DNA of 45,685 nucleotides from assembly GCA_902475245.1 (NCBI GenBank), contig CABRYP010000019.1:1-45685 (forward strand), in the 5' to 3' direction. This document shows, piece by piece, positions 1-8,361 of this stretch (positions are counted from its first letter, which is position 1; every line of letters starts with the position of its first letter). A model generated the notes under the pieces. It was not told the origin of the DNA and did not search any database. It saw only the letters and a list, made by a program, of their open reading frames with translations. Source of the stretch: an uncultured Collinsella sp. GTDB lineage: Bacteria > Actinomycetota > Coriobacteriia > Coriobacteriales > Coriobacteriaceae. A program made the translations under genes and the position numbers.

Positions 1-828
1 GTGTGCTCAATGGCTCGTCAGACTAGAAGATTCCTTAATTCAGAATTGAAGCATGTGAGCAAATGGACGTACGCCTTAATCCTGGTAATTTATGCGTGCA
101 TGGTGGTATTGCAGCTTAATTCTTTCCCGATGTGGTTCTGTAGCCTCCGTGAGAACAGTTTCTTGGGCTTTTTCCCAGACCCGACGCTTCGGCTATCGGC
201 AGAGGATGCCCTTCTATTTGGTAATGCAGAGGTTTTTCGCGGTCTGCTGTTCAACGTAGCCCCGTTGGCTCATGCATTGTTCTTTCCGTTCATCGCGGCT
301 TGCATTGTGCCGCGCTTTGTCAGTTCGGGCTTTATTGAGGAACCGTGGGGGTTGTCAGAGGCTCGGGGAGGGAAGCGTGTGTGCGCTATCGTTGCGCGAG
401 CGGTGCTGTCTTCTTTTGCCCTTTTGGGCGCGTTTATCCTGTCGAGTGTCGTTTTGTACTGTCTTAACTGCTCGATCGTTTTAGATGCTCAACAGTATTT
501 CAACCTGAATATTTTTTGCTATCGACTTCTTCTGGCGAGTGTCGTCTGCCTTGCATACGTGGTCTCTTGCGTGATTGCCGTTTCCTATTTTGGGTCCGGC
601 TTCGGTCCAATTGGCATGCTGCTGCTTGTCAACGTTGTAGCGATCTACATACAGCTCGGGGCCAACTCCATGCTTCCGCTTCCAGCCTCGATGCTCATGT
701 GGATTTGTGGCGTGACCCCGTTGGGGAATGGTCAATGCGCCTCGATTCTAATTGACTGCCTAATCAACGTAGCAAGCGTTTTTGCCATTTGCTTTACCGT
801 AGACCGATTGCAGTCGAGATTTCTTTGA
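1..828 (+). CDS. Multi-pass membrane protein, ABC-2-permease-like (5' end uncertain)
   Basis: The frame is open from the first base of the window, so the GTG at position 1 may or may not be the true start. The 275 visible residues hold about six hydrophobic segments (roughly residues 23-41, 84-104, 127-153, 172-196, 200-224 and 250-267) joined by short polar loops. This layout, with a long first extracellular loop, resembles permease subunits of ABC-2-type exporters or lantibiotic-immunity permeases, but I see no diagnostic motif. An ATPase partner would be expected upstream, outside the window. The gene ends in TGA and is followed by a strong hairpin. It is an integral membrane protein with fair certainty; the transporter role is a guess. 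Confidence 0.55.
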   Translation: MCSMARQTRRFLNSELKHVSKWTYALILVIYACMVVLQLNSFPMWFCSLRENSFLGFFPDPTLRLSAEDALLFGNAEVFRGLLFNVAPLAHALFFPFIAACIVPRFVSSGFIEEPWGLSEARGGKRVCAIVARAVLSSFALLGAFILSSVVLYCLNCSIVLDAQQYFNLNIFCYRLLLASVVCLAYVVSCVIAVSYFGSGFGPIGMLLLVNVVAIYIQLGANSMLPLPASMLMWICGVTPLGNGQCASILIDCLINVASVFAICFTVDRLQSRFL

Positions 829-867
829 TAGTTTGTGAGGGATAAACATACCGAGCATACCAAATAC

Positions 868-901
868 GGGGGGCGGGCACCGTGGCTGGTGTCCGCCCCC
901 C
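868..901. terminator. Strong GC-rich hairpin between convergent genes
   Basis: A 13-bp stem (left arm 868-880, right arm 889-901, one G-T wobble) with an 8-nt loop lies between the plus-strand membrane protein and the minus-strand hydrolase. There is no clear T-run on either side, but position and strength fit a shared bidirectional terminator. Confidence 0.6.
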
Positions 902-937
902 CTGGCATGGAAGGTTTAAGCCTGTGTGATTCGCGAG

Positions 938-1747
938 CTAGCGAGCCTTCTTAACCTTGGCCGCTGCTTCGACAAACGACTTCCACAGGTTAAAGTCGGT
1001 TTCGAGCGTCTTCCACGTGTACTCGGGATGCCATTGCACGCCCAAGCAGAACGGCTGGCCTTCGACCTCGATGCACTCGGGAACGCCGTCGGTTGCCTTG
1101 GCGACCAAACGCGTGCTCTTACCCAGACGATCGACGCAGCAGTGGTGTGCGGAGTTGGTTTGGATCAGCCTGTGTCCGCCAACCGCGCGGTCGAGCAGCG
1201 AGCCCGGCACGACCTCGACGGGATGCACGGGGTCGTTGAGCACGTGGGTATGGCGCCACTGCGTGCGGCCCTCGCGAGCGCCCAGGCTCGGCACGTCCAT
1301 GCACAGGGTGCCGCCAGTGGCGACGTTGAGCAACTGCGTGCCACGGCAGGTGGTAAAGAGCGGCTTTTTGGCGCGGAGCACCTCGCCGACCAGCTTAAAC
1401 TCAAAGCTATCGCGGATTTCGCAGCAGAGGGTGGGGTCGTAGGGTCGATCATCGCCCCAGCGTTTGGGGTTGACATCCGGGCCGCCGGGAATAGCGATAC
1501 CGTCGGCGATATCGACGTAATGGCGGATGACCTCAATGTCCTCGGTGATGGACATCTGCAGCGGCAGGCCGCCGGCGGCAAGGATGGCATCGACAAAGAC
1601 ACTTGCGATTTCCTCGTTGGGGGAGAGCGTCTCGCTTAAAAACGGCTTCGCCTCTTCCCAGCGCGGTGCGACGAGGATGAGCGGGCGGTCGGCGGGATCG
1701 ACGTCGACGTGCGGGGTGTATGACGATGAAGTGTGAGTTCCGATCAT
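938..1747 (-). CDS. Gamma-glutamyl-gamma-aminobutyrate hydrolase-like protein (peptidase C26 / PuuD type)
   Basis: This is a 269-residue class-I glutamine-amidotransferase-fold hydrolase. The nucleophile sits in the TCRGTQLLN motif and the catalytic histidine in GVQWHPE, both characteristic of peptidase C26 enzymes that cleave gamma-glutamyl bonds (for example gamma-glutamyl-GABA in putrescine breakdown). The reading frame is open further upstream, but a longer start would run into the ATPase gene; the ATG at 1747 (MIGTHTSSSY) begins just before the conserved domain. It is the last gene of the amino-acid ABC operon, 52 bp after the ATPase, so it probably acts in the cytoplasm on the imported solute, perhaps a gamma-glutamyl compound. 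That substrate link is inference. Confidence 0.85.
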   Translation of the reverse strand: MIGTHTSSSYTPHVDVDPADRPLILVAPRWEEAKPFLSETLSPNEEIASVFVDAILAAGGLPLQMSITEDIEVIRHYVDIADGIAIPGGPDVNPKRWGDDRPYDPTLCCEIRDSFEFKLVGEVLRAKKPLFTTCRGTQLLNVATGGTLCMDVPSLGAREGRTQWRHTHVLNDPVHPVEVVPGSLLDRAVGGHRLIQTNSAHHCCVDRLGKSTRLVAKATDGVPECIEVEGQPFCLGVQWHPEYTWKTLETDFNLWKSFVEAAAKVKKAR

Positions 1748-1799
1748 AGGTGTTGCTTTCGAGTTTGGATGGTCATGGCGAGCAGATATGGCAATTGGG

Positions 1800-2564
<765 letters not shown>

Positions 2565-2600
2565 GGTGCTCGGCTCCTTATGACTCGAAATGGTAAAGCG

Positions 2601-3434
2601 TTAGCGGATGATGGCCGCGCCGGTCTTGTGCGAAACGTAGACAGCGGCCTTGTTAATCGCGACGTTGATGAGGATGTAGATGACCGCGATCACCAGGTAG
2701 ACCGATACGAGGGCGTCGTAGTTGGTAATGAGCACGCGGGCATTTTGCATGAGGTCGGGGTAGCTCACCACGTAGGCGACGGTGGTGTCTTTGACCACGA
2801 CCACAAGCTGCGAAATCAAGGACGGAATGATAAACCGAATAGCCTGCGGCAACACGATTTTAAAGGTGATTTTGGCCTTGGAGAGACCGAGCGCCTGGGC
2901 TGCCTCGACCTGACCGCGCGGCACGGCATTGACGCCGGCGCGGAAAATCTCGGCAAGTACGCCGGCTGCGGCGAGCGCGACGGGGAGCGTGAGCATCCAA
3001 AACGACGGCAGCGCGATTTTGTACTGGGGCAGCACCAAAAAGAAGAAATAGATGAACAGCAGGCTCGGTACGCCGCGGAAGAAATCGGTGAGCACGCGGC
3101 AGACCAACTGCAGCGGCTTAATGTCGCTGGTGCGGCCGAGCATAAGGGCTAAGCCCAGTACCAGCGCGATGGCGCCAGCGGTGAGTGCGACTTTAACGGT
3201 GCCCTCAAAGCCGGCAAGCAGGAACTTCCAGGTGGTGAGGTGCGTAAAGAAATACCAATAGTGGACCGAAAGCTGACCGGTCACATAAAAGCGCTGCAGT
3301 ACCAGGACGGCGAGTGCGGCCACGGCAACAAGCGAGATGGCGGTGCCGATGCGAATCTTGGCGCGCATCTTGGGGCCGGGAGCCTCGTAGAGCGCATCGC
3401 GCATGGTAAGCGCAGGGGAGGAGTGCTTGCTCAT
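2601..3434 (-). CDS. Amino-acid ABC transporter permease (HisM/GlnP family)
   Basis: The 277-residue membrane protein has a cytoplasmic N-terminal stretch of about 28 residues, then several hydrophobic helices. Its EAA loop reads GQVEAAQALGLSKAKITFK followed by IVLPQA, the ATPase-docking motif of binding-protein-dependent importers. Its start overlaps the stop of the other permease by 4 bp, so the two are translationally coupled and probably form a heterodimer. It is longer than the 219-residue partner because of the N-terminal extension and an extra periplasm-facing loop near residues 60-80. Confidence 0.92.
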   Translation of the reverse strand: MSKHSSPALTMRDALYEAPGPKMRAKIRIGTAISLVAVAALAVLVLQRFYVTGQLSVHYWYFFTHLTTWKFLLAGFEGTVKVALTAGAIALVLGLALMLGRTSDIKPLQLVCRVLTDFFRGVPSLLFIYFFFLVLPQYKIALPSFWMLTLPVALAAAGVLAEIFRAGVNAVPRGQVEAAQALGLSKAKITFKIVLPQAIRFIIPSLISQLVVVVKDTTVAYVVSYPDLMQNARVLITNYDALVSVYLVIAVIYILINVAINKAAVYVSHKTGAAIIR

Positions 3435-4090
3435 CGGAGGATCCTCACCTTCCTATCGATGTAGTTGCCAATGTGGCTCACCACAAAGGCCGTGCCCAGG
3501 TAGCCGAGCGCCGAGATAAAGAACGCGGCGACGCCGCCGAGCGAGCGCGTGTTGATGTAGCTCACCACGCCGGTGAGCTCCTGCGGCTTAAGCGGCACCT
3601 GGCTGCCGAGCGCGGTGGTGAGCATGACGGCGATAAAGAGGTTGGTCATGGGCAGCACGCTCGAGCGCAGTGCCTGCGGAATCACGATCTTGGCGAGGAT
3701 ACGGCTAAAGCTCATGCCCAGCGAGCGGGCGGCTTCCACCTGGCCGACGCCGACGGTGTTGATGCCGCTCATAAAGTTCTCGGAGCCAAAGGCCGAGCCC
3801 AAAAGGACCGTGGCGACGATAACGCAGGTGCGGTAGGGCAGGACGACCTTGAGCGGCGGCAGCGCATAGACGACGATGATGAGCAGCGCGATGCCGGGGA
3901 TGTTACGGAAGACCTGGACATATAGGTCGCCAAAGACGCGCAGCGGCTTGAGCGGCGACACGCGCATCACGGTGACGGCGACGGCCAGCACCATGGCGAT
4001 GGCAAACGACTCAAGCGTCATGCCCCAGGTTGCTAGCAGCGCGTCGATATAGTTCTGGCCATAGAGCGACCAGAGCTCGAAGAGACTCAT
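3431..4090 (-). CDS. Amino-acid ABC transporter permease (HisQ/GlnP family)
   Basis: The 219 residues form a compact permease with about five membrane helices and a canonical EAA loop (GQVEAARSLGMSFSRILAK, then IVIPQALR). It is the first permease after the binding protein, separated by 138 bp that include an attenuator-like hairpin, and it overlaps the next permease by 4 bp. It pairs with the downstream 277-residue permease to make the translocation channel. The family is clear; substrate specificity within polar amino acids is not. Confidence 0.92.
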   Translation of the reverse strand: MSLFELWSLYGQNYIDALLATWGMTLESFAIAMVLAVAVTVMRVSPLKPLRVFGDLYVQVFRNIPGIALLIIVVYALPPLKVVLPYRTCVIVATVLLGSAFGSENFMSGINTVGVGQVEAARSLGMSFSRILAKIVIPQALRSSVLPMTNLFIAVMLTTALGSQVPLKPQELTGVVSYINTRSLGGVAAFFISALGYLGTAFVVSHIGNYIDRKVRILR

Positions 4091-4110
4091 GCGGACCTCC
4101 CGCCGATAAG

Positions 4111-4140
4111 GAAAGGGGCTCCCGTGTGTACGGAAGCCCC
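4111..4140 (-). terminator. Attenuator-like hairpin between binding protein and permease genes
   Basis: On the minus strand a 10-bp stem with one mismatch (arms 4115-4124 and 4131-4140, loop of 6 nt) is followed by TTT. In this position it probably ends many transcripts after the binding-protein gene and lets fewer continue, giving the usual excess of binding protein over permease. That role is inference. Confidence 0.55.
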
Positions 4141-4228
4141 GACAACTCTGTGAGGAAACAGTTTACCGCAATAAAGCGCATCGTGCGTTTCCATATGGTT
4201 TCGTTGCGGCCGTTACCAGGCTCGCTGC

Positions 4229-5224
4229 CTAGGCGCCGATCTCGGGCAGCTCGGGAACATTGGTGTCGCCCGTGCGGTAGCCGATGCAGATCTGCCACAG
4301 CTCGGTCCAAGTGCCGTCGTCCTCGATCTTCTTAAGGAAGTCGTTGACAAAGGCGACACCGTCGGAATCGAGCGGCAGGCCGATGCCATAGGGCTCCTTG
4401 CTGCCGAAGGGCTTGCCGGCGATCTTGTACTTACCGGGCTCGCGGACCAGGGCGCTCTGCTGCATGTTGTTGTCGATGACGTAGGCGTCAACGCGGCCCT
4501 GCTGGAGTGCCTGGCGGGCCTCCTCGTCGGTCTTGAACTCCTGCTGGCTGGCCTTGGGGGCGAACTCCTCCAGGATGGCGGGGCCGTTGGAGCCGGACTG
4601 GACGGCGACGTTCTTATCGGCCAGGTCGTCGACGCTCTTGATGTCGTCGTTGTCGGCGAGCACTAGGATAGCCTGCTGGGTGTAGTAGTAGGGACCGGCA
4701 AAGGAGACGAGTTTCTTGCGCTCGTCAGTGATGGTGTAGGTGGCAAAGACAGCGTCGACCTGGCCGTTCTGCAGGACGGACTCGCGCGTGTCCGAGGTCA
4801 CCTGGGTGATCTCGACCTTGTTCTCGCCCAGGATGTAGTTGGACAGAAGCTGCGCGATGCCGGCGTCGAAGCCGCGGGTCTGACCGTCTTTCTCGTTGAG
4901 GAGGGAGAAGAGCGTGGAAGTCTGAACGCCACCGATCTTAAAGACGCCGGCGTCCTTGACGGCCGTGGCCCAGGTGCTGGCGGCGATGGTATCGTCATCG
5001 GCCTTGGGGCCGTTGTCGACGAGTTTGTCGAATGCCTTGGCGTCGAGCGTGGTGGAAGCCTCGGTATCATTGGAGCTCTTGGAAGAGCCGGCGGCGGAAC
5101 CCTTGTCGGCCTCGGCGCTGGTGTCGGAGCAGCCGGCAAGACCAAGGCCGGCGACGGTTGCGAAGGTGGCGGCAACGAAGCCGCGGCGGTCGAGAACGAC
5201 CTGCTGGGAGAGGTTCTTGCTCAT
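4229..5224 (-). CDS. Amino-acid ABC transporter substrate-binding lipoprotein, twin-arginine signal
   Basis: The 331-residue protein starts with a twin-arginine-like signal (DRRGFVAAT, residues 12-20), a hydrophobic core and a lipobox LAGC with Cys32, so it should be exported folded by Tat and anchored by a lipid. A Ser/Thr/Ala-rich linker follows to about residue 60. The rest is a type-2 periplasmic binding fold of the polar amino-acid family: GFDAGIAQLLSNYILG, DKNVAVQSGSNGP and GRVDAYVIDNN are typical positions. The last motif resembles glutamate/glutamine binding proteins, but the ligand is not certain. It is the first gene of the operon, preceded by a consensus-like promoter and a GAAAGGTG-type ribosome-binding site. 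Confidence 0.92.
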   Translation of the reverse strand: MSKNLSQQVVLDRRGFVAATFATVAGLGLAGCSDTSAEADKGSAAGSSKSSNDTEASTTLDAKAFDKLVDNGPKADDDTIAASTWATAVKDAGVFKIGGVQTSTLFSLLNEKDGQTRGFDAGIAQLLSNYILGENKVEITQVTSDTRESVLQNGQVDAVFATYTITDERKKLVSFAGPYYYTQQAILVLADNDDIKSVDDLADKNVAVQSGSNGPAILEEFAPKASQQEFKTDEEARQALQQGRVDAYVIDNNMQQSALVREPGKYKIAGKPFGSKEPYGIGLPLDSDGVAFVNDFLKKIEDDGTWTELWQICIGYRTGDTNVPELPEIGA

Positions 5225-5267
5225 AGGAGAACACCTTTCTCAATAAAATCCCTAGCGGTTGAGTAGA

Positions 5268-5297
5268 GTTATACCCTATCGCGCTCAGACGGGTCAA
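5268..5297 (-). promoter_or_regulatory. Sigma-70-type promoter of the amino-acid ABC operon
   Basis: On the minus strand TTGACC (5292-5297) and TATAAC (5268-5273) are separated by 18 bp, about 45 bp upstream of the binding-protein start. This is the best promoter match seen in the window. Confidence 0.7.
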
Positions 5298-5340
5298 CAC
5301 GAAATAACTCAGAAACATACTTGCCTTATGGGTAATTCTA

Positions 5341-5392
5341 CCTACCGAAAAGGGACAGGTTTATTTTGGCAGGTTTTATCTGGGCAAACGTT
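5341..5392. repeat. GGGACAG-core dispersed repeat, type I copy 1
   Basis: The core GGGACAGG is followed by TTTATTTTGGCAGG and a conserved tail TTTTATCTGGGCAAACGTT. The same unit recurs at 32041-32111 (inverted) and 36956-37010. In this copy the left arm is decayed (CCTACCGAAAA instead of CCTGCCAAAAA), so the hairpin is imperfect. Confidence 0.8.
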
Positions 5393-5493
5393 GATTATTA
5401 CAGCTAAGAAAGCGTTTTGCGGACGGCGTGGTCGCTCGCTGCGGTCGCTATAATGGCGGCAACGCGACGCATATATAAGTAAGGAGACCGCGT

Positions 5494-5532
5494 ATGAACG
5501 GCTATTCGTTTTTCGCGCCGACCATGACTTAG
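5494..5532 (+). pseudogene. 12-codon gene remnant with promoter and RBS, possibly from an iron-containing alcohol dehydrogenase
   Basis: A TATAAT box (5449-5454) and an AAGGAGA ribosome site (5481-5487) precede ATG 5494, which encodes MNGYSFFAPTMT and then stops. Starts of the form M-N-x-(F/Y)-x-F-x-x-P-T are typical of iron-containing alcohol dehydrogenases. The stop overlaps the left arm of the type II repeat at 5531, and no continuation is recognisable after it. I read this as the 5' stub of a gene destroyed at the repeat, or alternatively as a short leader peptide. The family guess rests on very few residues. Confidence 0.3.
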
Positions 5533-5571
5533 AACCACCACAAAGGGGACAGGCACCTTTGTGGTGGTTCT
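5531..5571. repeat. GGGACAG-core dispersed repeat, type II copy 1
   Basis: There are perfect 16-bp arms (5531-5546 and 5556-5571) around a 9-nt centre containing GGACAGG. A near-identical hairpin lies at 31997-32027. Confidence 0.85.
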
Positions 5572-5602
5572 TGCAGATGTGGCGGCCTGCCTCTCTGTTT
5601 TG

Positions 5603-5737
5603 TCTCAATCTGTAACAGGTAGACGAGGAAATGGGTTCTAGCTGTTACAGATCGAGATTATCTCTTCAGGGGGATTCGAATGTCTCGATCTGTAACAGCT
5701 GGACGAGGATTTATCCTCTAGATGTTACAGATTGAGA
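5603..5737. repeat. Two tandem hairpins built from four copies of a 16-bp site
   Basis: The site TCTCRATCTGTAACAG occurs at 5603-5618 and 5683-5698, and its reverse complement (one base varied in the last copy) at 5642-5657 and 5722-5737. Start-to-start spacings are 39, 41 and 39 nt. Each forward/reverse pair can form a stem-loop, and GACGAGGA recurs after both forward sites, so the unit is an 80-bp tandem duplication. No gene is visible inside. With the two repeats before it, this accounts for most of the 5298-5753 gap. Confidence 0.85.
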
Positions 5738-5753
5738 TAATCGCGTCGCGAAA

Positions 5754-5791
5754 ATAAAAACCTCCGCAGGGGTGCTTCCCTTGCGGAGGTT
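5754..5791 (-). terminator. Rho-independent terminator of the DXS gene
   Basis: On the minus strand, just after the stop codon, AACCTCCGCAA pairs with TTGCGGAGGTT and is followed by TTTATTTT. Confidence 0.85.
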
Positions 5792-5793
5792 AT

Positions 5794-7575
5794 TTACTCG
5801 TTGAGTAGCCTTACGGCTTCGGCGGCCATGTTCTCGACCGTCATGCCGTTCTGCGCGAGCAGCTCGTTGGGGTCGTAGCGGTCGGGGAAGCCCTTGGCGA
5901 TGCCAAAGGTGCGCGTGCGCACAGGCGTGCAGGCCAAGTAGCACGCGACACGCTCGCCCCACCCACCGTCCAAGATGCCGTCCTCGAGGGTGACGACAAC
6001 GCGATGCTCGGCGGCAAGGCTGTCGAGAAACTTGCGGTCAAGCTCGGTTGCAAAGCGCGGGTTGACGAGCGTGGCCTCGATGCCGTACTCGGCAGCCAAG
6101 CGGTTTGCCACGCGCTCGCCCAGTTCAAAGAAGTCGCCAAGCGCAAGCACGGCTACATCGCGGCCCTGACGCGCGACGTCGTAGCGCACGATGCCATAAT
6201 CGGCGCCCTCGGCGGGCGCCAGATCGGGACGGCTTACCAGGCCGATGCCCGGTACGCGGATTGCCACGGGATGCTCGCGGTGGTCGAGCGACCAGCTCAG
6301 CATGGACAGGTATTCTTCCATGCAGGCCGGTGCCAGGTAGCGCATGTTGGGAAGTCCGCCCAGCATGGAAATATCAAAGAACGAGAGGTGCGTCTCGGAC
6401 GTTGTGCCAAAGACCGAAGCGCCAAACACCAGGATGGTTGCGGGGGCGTCGTTGAGGCACAGGTCGTGCCACAGTTCATCGTAGGCGCGCTGCAAAAACG
6501 TGCCGTATGCGCCAAAGACCGGCTTGGCGCCGGCGCTGGCGAGCGCGGTGGCAAAGGTGACGGCGTGCTCTTCGGCAATGCCCACATCGACGAACTGTTT
6601 GCTGGCGGCAGCGCGAAGCTCGGGTGTAAAGCCCATGATGTAGGGCGTGGCGGCCGTGATGCCCACGACCTGCGGATCGCGCTCGATGGCAGCGCTCAGG
6701 GCCTCGCCCGTAATATCGGCATAGGTGCGCGGTGCGGGCTCGCTCGGATGACCCGGGCAGAGCTTGCGGCCGGTCGCCATGTCAAACGGACCCACGTGGT
6801 GCCAGCGTTCCGGGTCGCTCTGGGCCGGCTCAAAGCCCTTGCCCTTGGCGGTGGAGACGTGCAGCACGATGGGGTGATCGATATCGCGCAGCTCCTGCAG
6901 CGTATCGACCAGCGCTTGGACATCGTTGCCGGCGGCCAGGTAGCGATAGTCGAGCCCCAGCGCGCGGAAAACGTTGCGCTCGCAGGTGCCGTTGCTGGCA
7001 CGCAGCTCGGCCAGATTGCGATAGAGGCCACCGTGGTTTTCGGCAATGGACTGGTCGTTATCGTTGACGATGATGATCAGGTTGCTGTCGAGCTCGGCGG
7101 CATTGTTAAAGCCCTCAAACGCCAGGCCGCCCGAAAGCGAGCCGTCGCCAATAACAGTAATGACGTTATACGTGTCACCCGCCAGGTCGCGCGCGTGGGC
7201 AAGGCCGCAGCCCAAGCTCACCGAGGTCGAGGTGTGACCCATGGCAAACAGGTCATGCTCGGACTCGTCGGGATTGGCAAAGCCAGAGGCCTCGCCAAAG
7301 CGTTCCGGGTCGATATAGGTGTACGCGCGCCCGGTCAGCGCCTTGTGGGCGTAGGTCTGGTGCGACACGTCAAAGACAATCTTGTCGGTGGGGGAGTTAA
7401 ACACGCGATGGAGCGCGACCGTGAGCTCAACGACGCCCAGGTTGGGTGCAACGTGTCCGCCGACAGCGGCGGAGCTTTCGAGGATGGCGTGGCGAATCTC
7501 ATCGCAGAGCTGCGGGAGCTCAGCGCGATTAAGAGCCTTGACGTCCTCGGGCGTTGTCGTTTGCGTAAGCAGCAT
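5794..7575 (-). CDS. dxs: 1-deoxy-D-xylulose-5-phosphate synthase (DXS), divergent short form
   Basis: The 593-residue thiamine-diphosphate enzyme condenses pyruvate with glyceraldehyde 3-phosphate, the first step of the MEP isoprenoid pathway, and also feeds thiamine and pyridoxal synthesis. DXS features visible are VFDVSHQTYAHKALTGR, the cofactor motif GDGSLSGGLAFEGFNNA with NDNDQSI, the catalytic glutamate in VGIAEEHAVTFA and a C-terminal transketolase-type domain. It is about 30 residues shorter than usual DXS (around 620), and several positions differ from the common pattern (for example GHVAPNLGVVELT where SGHFASGLGVVELT is usual). A second, more typical DXS may exist elsewhere in the genome. 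It is monocistronic and divergent from the HD-domain gene, with its own terminator. Confidence 0.85.
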   Translation of the reverse strand: MLLTQTTTPEDVKALNRAELPQLCDEIRHAILESSAAVGGHVAPNLGVVELTVALHRVFNSPTDKIVFDVSHQTYAHKALTGRAYTYIDPERFGEASGFANPDESEHDLFAMGHTSTSVSLGCGLAHARDLAGDTYNVITVIGDGSLSGGLAFEGFNNAAELDSNLIIIVNDNDQSIAENHGGLYRNLAELRASNGTCERNVFRALGLDYRYLAAGNDVQALVDTLQELRDIDHPIVLHVSTAKGKGFEPAQSDPERWHHVGPFDMATGRKLCPGHPSEPAPRTYADITGEALSAAIERDPQVVGITAATPYIMGFTPELRAAASKQFVDVGIAEEHAVTFATALASAGAKPVFGAYGTFLQRAYDELWHDLCLNDAPATILVFGASVFGTTSETHLSFFDISMLGGLPNMRYLAPACMEEYLSMLSWSLDHREHPVAIRVPGIGLVSRPDLAPAEGADYGIVRYDVARQGRDVAVLALGDFFELGERVANRLAAEYGIEATLVNPRFATELDRKFLDSLAAEHRVVVTLEDGILDGGWGERVACYLACTPVRTRTFGIAKGFPDRYDPNELLAQNGMTVENMAAEAVRLLNE

Positions 7576-7702
7576 CGTTGTGGGTTACTCCATGCGAATC
7601 GAGCGCCGGCGCTCCCTCGGCCGGCACAATTGCACAAAACAGTCTCGCACATTTTGGCGTTTGATATGTGACGGCGGCGCGGTAATTCGCCAACTGGCGG
7701 GG

Positions 7703-7714
7703 CAAAACGTTTTG
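7703..7714. promoter_or_regulatory. 12-bp palindrome in the dxs/HD divergent region
   Basis: CAAAACGTTTTG is a perfect palindrome inside the 228-bp divergent gap (7576-7803) between the DXS gene and the HD-domain gene. It could be an operator. I find no convincing -35/-10 pair nearby, and the rest of the gap is featureless apart from the AAGGAGG ribosome site at the end. Confidence 0.25.
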
Positions 7715-7803
7715 TCCGATGCCATACTGATGTGTTCCATGATGTTTTTATCGATTGTGCGCAGGCCGTGGCTTGTCGCCGCGGGCCGCTGGAAGGAGGC
7801 AGC

Positions 7804-8361
7804 ATGTCCGATACCGTTCGTGCCGAGAAAATCGCGCGCGAGGTTGACTATGCCGCCCGTCAGCTCGCCCAGGCGGGCCGCTTGGACCTGACGCACGGGT
7901 TTATCCAGCATGGTGATGTGACGGTCTATGCACATGTGACCTCGGTGGCGCGGGCAAGTCTGTCCTTTGCCGAGCGCCTGGGCCGTGTCGGTGTCTCGGT
8001 CGACCGCGCCTCGTTGCTGCGCGGGGCCCTGCTGCACGATTACTTTCTCTATGACTGGCACGATCCCGACCCAAGCCATCGGCTGCATGGCTTTCGCCAC
8101 CCGTTTTTTGCCCTGGCGCGAGCCGAAGAGGATTTTGAGCTGACGTCTCGTGAGCGGAATATTATCGTGCGCCATATGTTTCCGCTGGTGCCGGTGCCGC
8201 CGACGTGTCGTGAGGCATGGATTGTGTGCCTGGCGGATAAATGGTGTGCTCTGCGCGAGACGATCGCCGGCCGTCTGCCGCGCAAAGACGGCGCGAACGA
8301 TTTGAACGAGGGCTCGAGTGACGGCTCGAGTAAAGAATCGAGCAAAAAGAGGAGAGGGTAG
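7804..8361 (+). CDS. HD-domain protein (putative phosphohydrolase)
   Basis: The 185 residues include the paired His-Asp of the HD superfamily (LLRGALLHDYFLYDW) plus further candidate metal ligands: an upstream histidine in YAHV, HGFRHPFF, IIVRHMFPL and the aspartate in CLADKWCAL. HD proteins are metal-dependent phosphohydrolases, usually of nucleotides or phosphorylated small molecules; the substrate here is unknown. The C-terminus is a short Ser/Lys-rich tail. ATG 7804 is chosen because AAGGAGG precedes it at good distance. The stop codon directly abuts the start of the CmpB-like membrane protein, so the two are coupled. Confidence 0.85.
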   Translation: MSDTVRAEKIAREVDYAARQLAQAGRLDLTHGFIQHGDVTVYAHVTSVARASLSFAERLGRVGVSVDRASLLRGALLHDYFLYDWHDPDPSHRLHGFRHPFFALARAEEDFELTSRERNIIVRHMFPLVPVPPTCREAWIVCLADKWCALRETIAGRLPRKDGANDLNEGSSDGSSKESSKKRRG

